Shown here piece by piece: positions 1 through 8,697 of a stretch of 64,000 nucleotides of DNA. Made by a program: the position numbers and the translations under genes. The notes below the pieces were generated by a model. It searched no databases. It was not told the origin of the DNA and saw nothing but the letters and a program-made list of their open reading frames with translations. Numbering within the stretch: the first letter of the stretch is position 1; every line of letters starts with the position of its first letter. The DNA lies in NCBI RefSeq assembly GCF_021343995.1, contig NZ_JAJTTE010000009.1, positions 1 to 64,000 of the forward strand. Direction: 5' to 3'. Origin of the DNA: Pseudonocardia terrae. GTDB lineage: Bacteria; Actinomycetota; Actinomycetes; Mycobacteriales; Pseudonocardiaceae.

Positions 1-153
1 ACCAGACGCCAAAGATCAACTAGCGGCACGACCCAAGATCGACAGTGGATCCAGGCTCAGTCTCAGGTTCACGTGCACCAAGCGCGAACGAGCACAGCCG
101 ACCCCGCCCAGATTCTCATCCTTCGAGGCGGCCCGGGGTAGGGCCATAACATC
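1..153. other. No gene seen
   Basis: No open frame with actinobacterial codon bias and no RNA gene were recognised here. The stretch is less GC-biased than the coding DNA. It lies downstream of the broken luciferase-like gene. Confidence 0.4.
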
Positions 154-585
154 TCAGTCCAGCAGGGGCCTGATCTCGGTGTGGAAGCGGCCGAACAGCT
201 CCCGTGCCTGGTCGGCGTCGCCGTGGAGGCCGGGCACGATCAGCTCGTCCAGACCCGCCTCACGCCACCGGCCGATCACGTCGACGATCCGGTCCACCGG
301 GCCGGCGACGACCCCGGCGGGCGCGTCCGCGGGGGAGCCGTCGATCTGCAGCACCGCCTGCGTGGAGCGGCGGATCGTGCGGGGGTCGCGGCCGATCCAG
401 GCGCAGTGCTCGTCGAGCACCGCGGACTTGCGGGCGAAGACCTCCGGGGTGGACCAGCAGTTCCACTCGTCGGCCCACCGCGCCGCGATGCCGAGCATCC
501 GTCGCTCGCCCGAGGCCCCGAGCATCAGCGGGATCCGGCGCCCGGTGGTGACGGCCGGGGCGTCGGTGATCGTGTAGTGCGTTCC
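154..585 (-). pseudogene. C-terminal remnant of an LLM-class (F420/flavin) oxidoreductase
   Basis: The frame encodes about 140 residues matching only the end of luciferase-like oxidoreductases. It starts inside the usual 'GxHYTITDAP' segment, then shows IPLMLGASGERR, AARWADEWN, KSAVLDEHC and GRDP. Family members have about 280-350 residues, and the TIM-barrel front (substrate and flavin contacts) is missing. The frame simply runs back into the end of the neighbouring monooxygenase gene, so the 5' part was lost by deletion rather than by a stop codon. An internal ATG at 525 could give a 123-residue product, but it would lack a complete barrel. I call it a pseudogene; a very short functional protein is unlikely. 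Confidence 0.7.
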
Positions 586-610
586 CGCAGGCGCGGCGGG
601 ACGGGCGTGA

Positions 611-2107
611 TCAGTGGTACGGGGCCGGGTCGAAGGTGCCGTTGAGGTCGCGGAAGGACTGGGCGGAGCCGGGCCAGAGGAGCGTGAGCCGCCCGCTGCG
701 GGGGTCGACGTACCAGCTGCGGCAGCCGCCGCGGAGCCAGACCGTGTGGGCGGAGCGGGCGTCGATCTGGCGCGTGTAGGCGCGTTCGGCGGCCGGGGTC
801 ACCTCGAGCGCGGCGCCGGGGTGGGCGGCGAGGTGGTCCAGCGCCCCGCGCACGTACTCGATCTGCGTCTCGATCATGTGGATGGCCGAGTTGTGGCCGA
901 GGCTGGCGTTGGGCCCGTCGAGCACGAACAGGTTCGGGAAGCCGGAGACGACGGTCGAGGCGTAGGAGGTCATGCCCCGCGACCAGTGGTCGGCGAGCCG
1001 GATCTCGTCGCGACCGGTCACCCGGCCCGCAAAAGGGGCCTCGGCGGCGAGGAACCCGGTGGCGAGGACGAGGGCGTCGAGCTCGTGGCGCTCGCCGTTG
1101 CGCGCCACCGCGGTGCGGCCCTCGAGCCGCTCCAGCGCGGCCGACACCAGCGTGACGTCCGGCCTGGTCACCGTGGGGTAGAAGTCGTCGGACAGCAGCA
1201 CGCGCTTGCAGCCGATCTCGTAGTCCGGGGTCAGCCGGGCGCGCAGCCGCTCGTCGGGCACCTGGGCGGCGAGGTGGCCGAGCGCGAGGTCGCGCAGCTC
1301 GTCGATCGCGGGGCGGGCGCCGAACCGTTGCGCGACGTTGCGGTCCGCGGCGGTGAACAGCTCCGCGCGTAGCCGGCGGGCCGCGGCGGGGTCCCGGACG
1401 AACGCCTCCTGCTCGGCAGGGGTGTACCGGCGGTCCTGCCGCGGCACGATCCACGGCGCGCTGCGCTGGAACAACACGAGGTGCTCGGTCCGCTCGGCCA
1501 GGTGCGGCGCGATCTGGACCGCCGACGCGCCGGAGCCGCACAGACCGATCCGCAGCCCGTCGAGCCGGGCCGTCGGGTCCCACTGCGCGGAGTGGACCAC
1601 CGGGCCCGGGAAGTTCGCGAGGCCGGGGAAGTCCGGGATGCGTGGCTCGGACAGCCGCCCGGCGGCCATCACGAGCACCCGCGCGCGCACGGTGCCGGCG
1701 GTGGTCTCGACGGTCCACCGCCCGTCCCAGCGCGCGGCGAGCATCTCCGCGCCGAACCGCAGGTGGGGGCGCAGGCCCTCGTGCCGGACGACGTCGCGCA
1801 GGTACTGCTGGATCTCCGCGCCGCCCGCGTAGACGCGCGTCCAGTCGTGCTTCGGCGCGAACGACAGTGAGTAGAGGTGGGAGGGGACGTCGCAGGCGAC
1901 GCCCGGGTAGACGTTGTCCCGCCAGGTGCCGCCCACCTCGTCCGCCCGTTCGAGCACGACGAAGCTCTCCCGAGCGCGCCGGGCGAGTTGCACGGCCATC
2001 CCCAGTCCGGCGAAGCCCGCGCCGACGACGGCGACGTCGACGTCGAGGGCGCCGTTCACAGCCCCGTTCACACCGCCGTCCACAGCAACGTTCACAGGGA
2101 CGTTCAC
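611..2107 (-). CDS. Flavin-containing / Baeyer-Villiger-type monooxygenase
   Basis: This is a 498-residue FAD/NADPH monooxygenase. An FAD-binding GxGxxG lies at residues 29-34, a BVMO-like fingerprint FPGPVVHSAQW at about 166-176 (FxGxxxHxxxW), a second Rossmann GxG at about 190 and ATGF near the end. Type I Baeyer-Villiger enzymes insert oxygen next to a ketone to give an ester or lactone. I place the start at GTG 2107, which overlaps the stop of the CofH-like gene (GTGA). The first 24 residues are a low-complexity run of Val-Asn pairs containing several possible GTG starts, so the exact start is uncertain. The substrate cannot be read from sequence. The neighbouring broken LLM gene and CofH-like gene are on the same strand. 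Confidence 0.85.
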   Translation of the reverse strand: MNVPVNVAVDGGVNGAVNGALDVDVAVVGAGFAGLGMAVQLARRARESFVVLERADEVGGTWRDNVYPGVACDVPSHLYSLSFAPKHDWTRVYAGGAEIQQYLRDVVRHEGLRPHLRFGAEMLAARWDGRWTVETTAGTVRARVLVMAAGRLSEPRIPDFPGLANFPGPVVHSAQWDPTARLDGLRIGLCGSGASAVQIAPHLAERTEHLVLFQRSAPWIVPRQDRRYTPAEQEAFVRDPAAARRLRAELFTAADRNVAQRFGARPAIDELRDLALGHLAAQVPDERLRARLTPDYEIGCKRVLLSDDFYPTVTRPDVTLVSAALERLEGRTAVARNGERHELDALVLATGFLAAEAPFAGRVTGRDEIRLADHWSRGMTSYASTVVSGFPNLFVLDGPNASLGHNSAIHMIETQIEYVRGALDHLAAHPGAALEVTPAAERAYTRQIDARSAHTVWLRGGCRSWYVDPRSGRLTLLWPGSAQSFRDLNGTFDPAPYH

Positions 2108-3132
2108 GCCTCGACCGGGCCGTAGGAGGTGGTGCGCTGCCGGATCTGGCGTCCCGGCGGGGCGATCGCCGCGACGTCGTCGACGGTGAGCTGCAGGCCG
2201 GCCTCGGCGCCCGCGGTCGGATCCAGCGTGCCGTCGAGCAGCAGGCCGCCGGCGTCGTCCGCGCCTGCGGCGAGCACCTCGCGGGACACCTCCCGGCCGA
2301 GCTTCGGCCAGGCCGCCTGGACATGGTCGATCCGGCCGTGCAGCAGCAGCCGGGCCACGGCGTGCAGGGCGAGGGTCTCGCGCCGGTCGGCGTAGCGGAC
2401 CGCGAGCCCCGGCGGGACCTGTGCGGGCTGGACGGGCATCGGGATGAACTCGGTGAACCCACCCGTCCGGTCCTGGATCGCGGCGAGGGTGCGCAGGTGC
2501 GCCACCTGCTGCGCAGGCGTCTCGACGTGCCCGTAGACCATCGTCGCGGTCGACCGCAGGCCCACCCCGTGGGCGGTCTCGATCAGCTCGATCCACCGGG
2601 TGACGGGCAGGTCCGGACCGAGCCGGGCCCGTACCCCGTCGTCGAGGATCTTGGCGGCGGTGCCCGGCACGGAGTCGAGCCCGGCCTCCTTCGCGGCCGA
2701 CAGGAACTCGCGCGGCGATACGCCCAGGCGTGCGGCACCGTCCGCCACCTCGGCCGGGCGGAAGGCGTGCAGGTGCACCGGCGCCTGCTCCTTCACCAGC
2801 CGGACGACGTCGAGGTACGACGCCCCCTCCGGCACCGGTCCCTGCATGCAGATCTCGGTGGCGCCGAGCGCCCATGCCTCCGCGACCAGCTCGCGGGCGA
2901 GCGCCGGGTCCCGTGCCGCCTGGGCCGGGTCCAGGTTCCGGTTGACGACGTAGGTCACCGCAGGACCGACGGCCGCCTCCCGCACCGCGTCGGCCAGCGC
3001 CGTCAGGGCGGCGAGCTCCGGACCGTCGGCCCCGAGGAGGGCCACGTACTCGGCGTCGGTGAGGCCCGCGGGGTCCACCTCGGCCCGGCGCAGTGCCGAC
3101 GCCAGGGCGGGGTCCAGGGCATGCGTCGCCAA
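2104..3132 (-). CDS. CofH-like protein lacking the radical-SAM cluster motif
   Basis: The 342 residues align by eye with CofH, the second half of F-O synthase (deazaflavin step of F420 synthesis): VVNRN (62-66), GATEICMQG (90-98), HLHAF, AAKEAGLDSVPGTAA, STATMVYGHVETP, TGGFTEFIPMP. In CofH the VVNRN block is followed by a CX3CX2C motif that binds the [4Fe-4S] cluster. Here that segment, about 35 residues, is absent and VVNRN runs almost directly into the next helix. The whole protein contains a single cysteine (Cys95), so it cannot bind the usual cluster or act as a classical radical-SAM enzyme. Its role is unknown; a scaffold, a deazaflavin- or tyrosine-derived ligand binder, or a new activity are possible. 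It overlaps the monooxygenase gene by GTGA and is probably co-expressed with it. Confidence 0.75.
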   Translation of the reverse strand: MATHALDPALASALRRAEVDPAGLTDAEYVALLGADGPELAALTALADAVREAAVGPAVTYVVNRNLDPAQAARDPALARELVAEAWALGATEICMQGPVPEGASYLDVVRLVKEQAPVHLHAFRPAEVADGAARLGVSPREFLSAAKEAGLDSVPGTAAKILDDGVRARLGPDLPVTRWIELIETAHGVGLRSTATMVYGHVETPAQQVAHLRTLAAIQDRTGGFTEFIPMPVQPAQVPPGLAVRYADRRETLALHAVARLLLHGRIDHVQAAWPKLGREVSREVLAAGADDAGGLLLDGTLDPTAGAEAGLQLTVDDVAAIAPPGRQIRQRTTSYGPVEA

Positions 3133-3305
3133 CTCCTACCTCCCGACCGGCGGCGCCCGCCGGCGCTCGCTGCCGTGCCGGCGGATGACCTCCGGGAGAG
3201 GGCCGCCGATGCCACCCTAACGCGGCGGGCGGGGGCGACGGAGGCGCGCGGACGACGCCCGCCGCACGCGCCGGCTGGTCGTCCGGCCGGCGGGACGCGG
3301 GACCG

Positions 3306-3953
3306 TCACTCCGCCGGCGCGGGCATCTCCCAGTAGTCCTCCTCAGACAGCTCCTCGTGCTCGGGCTCGGCGGCCCACCGAGGTGCGTCGCGCACCTTCT
3401 TCAGCAACGCGAACAACTGATGCGCCTCCTGCTCGGACAGCGCGCCGAGCCCGAACTCGTTGCCCAGCAGCGCCGGGGCGCTCGCCTCGACGGCGGCGCG
3501 GCCGGCGTCGGTGATGCGGGCGAGCGTGGCGCGCCGGTCCCTCGGGTGCGGGACGCGCTCGACGAAGCCGAGCTTCTCCAACCCGGCGACGGTGCCCGTG
3601 ACGCTGGTCGGGTGCACCATGAGGCGCTCGCTGATACGCCCCATCGGCATCTGCCCGTACCGGCTGAAGTGCAGCAGCGAGAGCAGCTCGTGCCGCGGGT
3701 AGGTCAGCTCGTGCTCCTTGAGCAACCTGCTCGCCTGCTCGCGGATCATCGCCTCGACCCGCAGGATCGACAGGGAGGCGGCCAGGCGCTCCCCACCGTC
3801 CCAGCCGTGCTCCCGCCACTTCGCGGTGATCTGCAGGATCGAGTCGGCGTCCCTCTGTGTTGGCTCGATCGTCGTGCCCCCGTCCTTCGTCAGCGGCCGG
3901 CCCGTCGGTGGGGGCCGAAGCCTACCCGCGGCGGCCCGGGCCGCAGGCGACAT
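3306..3953 (-). CDS. MarR-family transcriptional regulator
   Basis: This is a winged-helix MarR protein of about 215 residues. Recognisable parts are the helix before the wing (LTYPRHELLSLLHFSRYGQMPMGRIS), the recognition helix region (MVHPTSVTGTVAGLEKLGFVERV) and the wing (PHPRDRRATLARITDAGRAAV). The first 40 or so residues are not typical of the family. ATG 3953 is chosen here, with TTG 3959 and internal starts as alternatives. It diverges from the carboxylase operon at 4100 and is separated from it by an 18-bp perfect palindrome, so it most likely represses that operon and perhaps itself. Such regulators usually respond to aromatic acids or their CoA esters; the ligand here is not known. 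Confidence 0.88.
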   Translation of the reverse strand: MSPAARAAAGRLRPPPTGRPLTKDGGTTIEPTQRDADSILQITAKWREHGWDGGERLAASLSILRVEAMIREQASRLLKEHELTYPRHELLSLLHFSRYGQMPMGRISERLMVHPTSVTGTVAGLEKLGFVERVPHPRDRRATLARITDAGRAAVEASAPALLGNEFGLGALSEQEAHQLFALLKKVRDAPRWAAEPEHEELSEEDYWEMPAPAE

Positions 3954-3976
3954 CCGCAAGTTACTCGTTACCCCTA

Positions 3977-4004
3977 TTGATTTACTAGGGATCCCTAGTA
4001 CTTT
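3977..4004 (+). promoter_or_regulatory. Promoter with MarR-type operator between -35 and -10
   Basis: TTGATT (3977-3982) and TACTTT (3999-4004) are separated by 16 bp and form a plausible promoter for the gene at 4100. The perfect 18-bp palindrome TACTAGGGATCCCTAGTA (3983-4000) fills the spacer and touches the -10 box, which is where a repressor would block polymerase. The divergent gene encodes a MarR protein, a family that binds palindromes of about this size. The pairing is inferred. Confidence 0.65.
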
Positions 4005-4099
4005 GCTGATCCGAGACGCCGGTCACCCTCTCGGGGATCCGGTCGTCGTCCAACGAGGACGCCGTTGTCCTCGTGCGACGCAGGGGAGAGCGCACCGGG

Positions 4100-5668
4100 A
4101 TGCTCGAGAGCGCCGATGTCGCGGGCCGGCAGGCCGGCGAGGAACCGCTGGCCGAACGCCGTCGCCGGATCACCGAGCACCTGGGTGGACCGGAGCGGCT
4201 CGCGCGCCTGCGGTCCCGCGGGAAGCCGACGGTGCGGGAGAGGATCGCCGCGCTCCTCGACGCCGGCTCCTTCGACGAGATCGGGATGCACGCCCACTCG
4301 GCCCGGTGCGAGGACGCGGCGGACACGCCGGGCGACGGCAAGATCGGCGGGTACGGGAGGGTCGACGGCCGCAGGATCGCCGTCGTCGGCGACGACCTCA
4401 CGGTGAAGAGCGGGACCAGCTCGCAGAACGGTGGCCGCAAGGTCGAACGCATCTACGACCAGGCCCTCCGGTCGAGGGTCCCGTTCGTCTTCCTCGGGGA
4501 GTGCGGCGGAGGCCGGATCCCGGACATCCTCGCCTCGTCGGACTTCTCGCGGCTCTCCGCCCTCCCGGTGTACGGGCACCGTGCCCGCCGCATCCCGTCG
4601 ATCGCGTTCATCACCGGGGACTCCTTCGGCGGCTCGTCGTTCCACGCCGCGCTGTCCGACGTCGTCGTCCAGCTGCGCGGGTCGTGCATGTCGGTCACGT
4701 CGCCCCGCGTGGTCGAAGCCGCGGCGGGGGAGATCGTCACGCCGGAGGAGCTCGGCGGGGTCGAGGTCAACGGATCGATCAGCGGACAGGCGGACATCGT
4801 CGTCGACACCGAGGAGGAGGGGATCGCGACCCTCCGCCAGCTGCTCTCGCTGCTGCCCTCCTCGGCCCGCGAGATGGCCCCGCGCGCGCCGGTCGCGGAG
4901 CGCGACCGGTCCACGCCGATCACCCGGTTCGTCAGCCCGGACCGGCGCCGCGGCTACGACATGCGGCGGGTGCTCCGACTGGTCGCCGACGACGAGCCGC
5001 TCGAGCTCGGGGCCGGCATCGGCCGGGGCATCCTGACCGCCCTGGGCCGGATCGGGGGCCACGCCGTCGGCATCGTCGCGAGCCAGCCGCTGCACCACGC
5101 CGGGGCGTTCGGCGTGGACGGCCTGAACAAGATCACCCGGCTCGTCCTGCTGTGTGACTCCTTCAACCTCCCCCTGGTCTTCCTGCAGGACACCCCGGGC
5201 CTCATGGTCGGCCCCGACGAGGAGCACCGGCGGCTGCTGTTCACCGCGATGCACCTGCAGCAGGCGCTGGTCAACTCGACGGTGCCCAAGCTGACCGTGG
5301 TGCTGCGGAAGGCCTACGGCCTCGCGCACCACCTGCTCGCCGGCTGCGGGATGGGCGCCGACCTGCTGTGCGCCTGGCCCGGCTCGGAGTTCGGCTTCAT
5401 GGACCCCGAGGTCGGGGCGAACGTGCTGCACGGTCGGGAGCTGGCCGGGCTCGAGGGAGAGGAGCGCCGGGCGCGGCGCCGGCTCCGCGCCGAGGAGCTC
5501 CGCCGGGAGACCGACGTCTGGGGTCCCGCCGGCGCCATGTCCATCGACGACGTCATCGAGCCCGACGAGACGCGCGAGGTCCTCCGCGCCCACCTGGACC
5601 GGCTGATGGAGGGCCGGACCGCCGCCGACCACGACCACGCCCTCGCCGGCTGGCCGACCTCCTGGTGA
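4100..5668 (+). CDS. Acyl-CoA carboxylase, carboxyltransferase (beta) subunit
   Basis: The 522 residues form the double crotonase fold of PccB/MccB-type carboxyltransferases, which move CO2 from carboxybiotin to an acyl-CoA. Visible blocks are KPTVRERIAALLDAGSFDE (N-terminal), GGGRIPDILASSDF, a first half with the glycine-rich ITGDSFGGSSF, and a second half with HAGAFGVDGLNKITRLVLLCD, LVFLQDTPG and AYGLAHHLLAGCGMGADLLCAWP. I chose ATG 4100 (aggggagag upstream) over the in-frame GTG at 4073. No biotin carboxylase is encoded in this operon; a free biotinyl domain closes it at 13006. It is followed by an HpaB-family flavoprotein and an acyl-CoA ligase, which suggests CoA-ester catabolism. The acyl substrate cannot be assigned. 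Confidence 0.88.
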   Translation: MLESADVAGRQAGEEPLAERRRRITEHLGGPERLARLRSRGKPTVRERIAALLDAGSFDEIGMHAHSARCEDAADTPGDGKIGGYGRVDGRRIAVVGDDLTVKSGTSSQNGGRKVERIYDQALRSRVPFVFLGECGGGRIPDILASSDFSRLSALPVYGHRARRIPSIAFITGDSFGGSSFHAALSDVVVQLRGSCMSVTSPRVVEAAAGEIVTPEELGGVEVNGSISGQADIVVDTEEEGIATLRQLLSLLPSSAREMAPRAPVAERDRSTPITRFVSPDRRRGYDMRRVLRLVADDEPLELGAGIGRGILTALGRIGGHAVGIVASQPLHHAGAFGVDGLNKITRLVLLCDSFNLPLVFLQDTPGLMVGPDEEHRRLLFTAMHLQQALVNSTVPKLTVVLRKAYGLAHHLLAGCGMGADLLCAWPGSEFGFMDPEVGANVLHGRELAGLEGEERRARRRLRAEELRRETDVWGPAGAMSIDDVIEPDETREVLRAHLDRLMEGRTAADHDHALAGWPTSW

Positions 5669-5746
5669 GCGCCGGGCGCCGGCGCAGCTGCACCACCTGG
5701 CCTCCGAGAAACGCGGCCCACGGGTCGCCAGAACGAGCGGAGCGAG

Positions 5747-7132
5747 ATGCAGACCGCATCCGAGTACCTGAAGTCCCTCGACGACGGTCGGCAGACCTTC
5801 TTCGAGGGCGGCAGGGTCACCTCCATCCCCGACCACCCCGTCATGGGGACCGCCGCGGAGTGGGTGTCGACGTCGTACGACACGTTCTACGACCCGGCGG
5901 AAGGAGCCACGAGCCCGATCCTCGAACCGCCCCGGTCGGCGGACGAGCTGCGCGAACGCATCCCGCAGCTGCGCAGGGTCGACATCGTCACGCGCACCAC
6001 GTTCGGCTCGCTGATGGCCATGCTCACCGCCGCCGCGCGGCTGCAGGGGGTCGAGGCGGCCCGCAGCGACAACGTCCTGGCCTACCGCGAGTCCGCGGCG
6101 CTGCGCGACATCCGGATCACCGAGTGCATCACCGACGCCAAGGGCGACCGCGGCCTCGCGCCCAAGGACCAACCGGATCCGGACGCCTACGTCCGGATCG
6201 TCGACCGCGACGACGCCGGCATCGTCATCCGGGGCGCCAAGCTGCACATCACCGGCGCGTCCTTCGGGCACGACCTGATGGTCATGCCGACCAAGCGGAT
6301 GAAGGCCGGCGAGGAGGACTACTCCGTCGCCTGCGCCGTTCCCGTCGGCGCCTCCGGCGTGAAGATCATCAACTCGTCCTACGCGCCGCGCTCGGCCGAC
6401 ACCCGGCACTTCCCGGTCACCTCCCGCGAGCACATGCCCGACGGGTTCGTGATCTTCGACGACGTCTACGTGCCCGACGAGCGGGTGTTCCTCGCCGGCG
6501 AGGGGCGCTACGCGGCGGTCTTCGCGCACTCGCTGGGCCTGTGGGAGCGGATCGGCGGGACCTCGGCGATGGCCGAGCAGGCCGATCTGCTCGTCGGCTT
6601 CGCCCACCTCGCGGCCGATGCCAACGGGACTCTCAAGTACTCGCACGTCAAGGAGAAGATCGCCGAGATGGTGATCCACGCCAGCCTGATCCGGGCCGGG
6701 CTGGAGGCGGCGATCCTGCACTGCGTCGAGACCCCTGAGGGCTTCGTCCACCCCAACGAGCTCTACACGAACGCGGCGAAGTACCACGGGGCCGCCAACT
6801 ACAACCTGATGGTCCGCCACGTGCACGACATCGCCGGCGGCGTCGTGCTGACGGCTCCGACGATCGGTGACCTCGAGAACGAGGAGACCAGGGCCTTCGT
6901 CAGCAAGTACATGCAGGGGCGCAAGGGCGTCGAGGCCGAGCACCGGCTGCGGCTGATGCACGCGATCCGCGACCTCACGGCCGACTCGCACGGCGGATGG
7001 CACTCGGTCACCAACGTCCAGTCCGGCGGCGGTCTCTACGCCCAGCGGATCGTGTCGTCGAACCACTACGACATGGAACGCGCCCGCGAGCTCGCGCTCG
7101 AGGCGGCCGGCATCACCGAGTGGGCGAGCTGA
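5747..7132 (+). CDS. HpaB / 4-hydroxybutyryl-CoA dehydratase-family flavoprotein
   Basis: The 461-residue acyl-CoA-dehydrogenase-like fold protein belongs to the family shared by 4-hydroxyphenylacetate 3-monooxygenase (HpaB) and 4-hydroxybutyryl-CoA dehydratase (AbfD). Signature blocks are DAKGDRG, DPDAYVRIVDR, GIVIRGAKLHITG, IAGGVVLTAPTIGDLENEET and a C-terminal GGGLYAQRIV. The overall likeness is closer to AbfD than to HpaB. In my alignment from memory, the AbfD cluster ligands (Cys99, Cys103, His292, Cys299) fall on non-ligand residues (TAAARLQG and LWERIGGTS), so a [4Fe-4S] cluster is unlikely and the protein may use flavin alone as an oxygenase, isomerase or dehydratase. The stop overlaps the ligase start (TGATG). 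Confidence 0.8.
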   Translation: MQTASEYLKSLDDGRQTFFEGGRVTSIPDHPVMGTAAEWVSTSYDTFYDPAEGATSPILEPPRSADELRERIPQLRRVDIVTRTTFGSLMAMLTAAARLQGVEAARSDNVLAYRESAALRDIRITECITDAKGDRGLAPKDQPDPDAYVRIVDRDDAGIVIRGAKLHITGASFGHDLMVMPTKRMKAGEEDYSVACAVPVGASGVKIINSSYAPRSADTRHFPVTSREHMPDGFVIFDDVYVPDERVFLAGEGRYAAVFAHSLGLWERIGGTSAMAEQADLLVGFAHLAADANGTLKYSHVKEKIAEMVIHASLIRAGLEAAILHCVETPEGFVHPNELYTNAAKYHGAANYNLMVRHVHDIAGGVVLTAPTIGDLENEETRAFVSKYMQGRKGVEAEHRLRLMHAIRDLTADSHGGWHSVTNVQSGGGLYAQRIVSSNHYDMERARELALEAAGITEWAS

Positions 7133-8697
7133 TGCTCAGCCACTCGAGGATCCTCGCCGCCGCCACGTCCGGCTACGGCGCCCGCGTCGCGGTGGGCAGC
7201 GCCGAGGCCGGGCCGGTGACCTACGCCGAGCTCGCCGCGCGGAGCCGGGCCGTCGCCGCCGGGCTCCTGGGCATGGGCCTGCAGCCGAAGGACCGCGTGG
7301 TCTGGTTGTCCCACAACAGGGTCGAGTACCTGTACACCTACTTCGGCACGGCGCTCGCCGGCCTCGCCCTCGCGCCGATCAACTACTGGCTCCGGCCGGT
7401 CGAGATCCGTGGGCTGCTGGAGCTGCTCGAGCCGAAGGTGGCCTTCGTCGAGCGCGAGCTGCTGGAGTCCTTCACCCAGGCGGCCGACGGGCTGGCGATG
7501 CGGATCGTCACCGTCGACGGTCCCGCACCCGAGGTCGAGTCGACCTCCTGGGACGCATTCCTCGACGGTGCCACCGGGGGCTTCTGGGCGGAGCCATCCG
7601 ACGACCTGCTGCACGAGATCGTCTTCACCAGCGGCACGACGGGCCAGTCCAAGGGGGTCATGCGCTCGCAGCGCAAGCGCATCATCGACTCCCTCGCCGC
7701 CGCGACGACGTTCCGGCTGCACCGGGACGACCACCTGCTCGGGTCCGGCCCGCAGTTCCACATCGGTGGGGGCGCGGTGCCGGGCCAGCTCCTCGTGCAG
7801 GGCGGCCGGGTAACGATCATGCGCCGGTTCGAGCCGGACCACATCGCGGCGACGATCGGTACGGGCGTCACCTACTTCATGGGCGTACCGGCGCACTTCA
7901 ACCTGCTGTTCGCCTCCGGCGAGCTGGACCGCATCGACACCCGCGGGGTACGCGGGGTGTACCTGGGCGGCAGCGTCGCGACGCTGGGCCTGTTCGAGCG
8001 GATCCGCGAGGCCTTCCCCAACGCCGAGATCAGCCACGGCTACGGGTCGACCGAGTCCGGCCCGCACTCCATCGGCGTCCGCGGCGAGGTGTTCCTGCAG
8101 CGCCCCGGCACGATCGGACTGCCGGTCCCGGGCACCGAGGTCCGCGTCGAGGTCGACGGCAGGCCGGCCGCCCCCGAGGAGGTCGGCGAGCTCGTGCTCC
8201 GCGCGCCGACGACCATGGACGGCTACTACGGCAGGCCCGAGCTCACCGCCACCGTCCTCGACGCGGACGGCTGGTACCGCACCGGCGACCTGGTCCGCCG
8301 GGACGACGACGGCTACTTCTACGTGGCCGACCGGAAGAAGGACATGATCATCTCCGGTGGGGAGAACGTGTACTCCCGCGAGGTGGAGGACGTCCTGAGC
8401 CTGCATCCGGCGGTCGACGAGGTCGCGGTGATCGGGACCAAGGACCCGATCTACGAGGAGTGCGTCACGGCGGTCGTCCGGCTGCGCGCCGACGCGCCGC
8501 CGGCGGACTTCGAGGTCCTCCGGGCGTTCGTGCGCGAGCGCCTCGCCGGCTACAAGGCGCCTCGCCGCGTCGAGTTCGTCGACGAGATGCCGCGCAACCC
8601 GGTCGGCAAGATCGACAAACTGCAGCTGCGCGAGCGGTTCGGCTCGGCGTTCGCCGCCGCCGACGCGCCTACCCGCACGGAACAGGGGGCACGATGA
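7132..8697 (+). CDS. AMP-forming acyl-CoA ligase
   Basis: The 521-residue adenylate-forming enzyme activates a carboxylic acid with ATP and CoA. Motifs in order are the P-loop FTSGTTGQSKGV, the A5-like HGYGSTESG, GWYRTGDLVRRDDDG, the hinge DRKKDMIISGGENVYSREVE and the C-terminal catalytic lysine region PRNPVGKIDK. Start ATG 7132 overlaps the preceding stop by one base, and its own stop overlaps the next gene (ATGA), so translation is probably coupled. It may supply the CoA ester used by the carboxyltransferase at 4100 and the flavoprotein at 5747. The acid is not identifiable from sequence. Confidence 0.9.
   Translation: MLSHSRILAAATSGYGARVAVGSAEAGPVTYAELAARSRAVAAGLLGMGLQPKDRVVWLSHNRVEYLYTYFGTALAGLALAPINYWLRPVEIRGLLELLEPKVAFVERELLESFTQAADGLAMRIVTVDGPAPEVESTSWDAFLDGATGGFWAEPSDDLLHEIVFTSGTTGQSKGVMRSQRKRIIDSLAAATTFRLHRDDHLLGSGPQFHIGGGAVPGQLLVQGGRVTIMRRFEPDHIAATIGTGVTYFMGVPAHFNLLFASGELDRIDTRGVRGVYLGGSVATLGLFERIREAFPNAEISHGYGSTESGPHSIGVRGEVFLQRPGTIGLPVPGTEVRVEVDGRPAAPEEVGELVLRAPTTMDGYYGRPELTATVLDADGWYRTGDLVRRDDDGYFYVADRKKDMIISGGENVYSREVEDVLSLHPAVDEVAVIGTKDPIYEECVTAVVRLRADAPPADFEVLRAFVRERLAGYKAPRRVEFVDEMPRNPVGKIDKLQLRERFGSAFAAADAPTRTEQGAR

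Noticed and set aside
611..2875. A 754-residue version of the monooxygenase
   Set aside because: Residues before GTG 2107 are a shadow of the CofH-like gene; the FAD fold begins just after that GTG.
3995..7066. A 1023-residue open frame on the minus strand
   Set aside because: It is the complement of the carboxyltransferase and flavoprotein genes, rich in Arg/Gly/His/Asp with no family motif, and results from high GC.
5747..7132. True 4-hydroxybutyryl-CoA dehydratase
   Set aside because: The Fe-S ligand positions are not conserved in my alignment.
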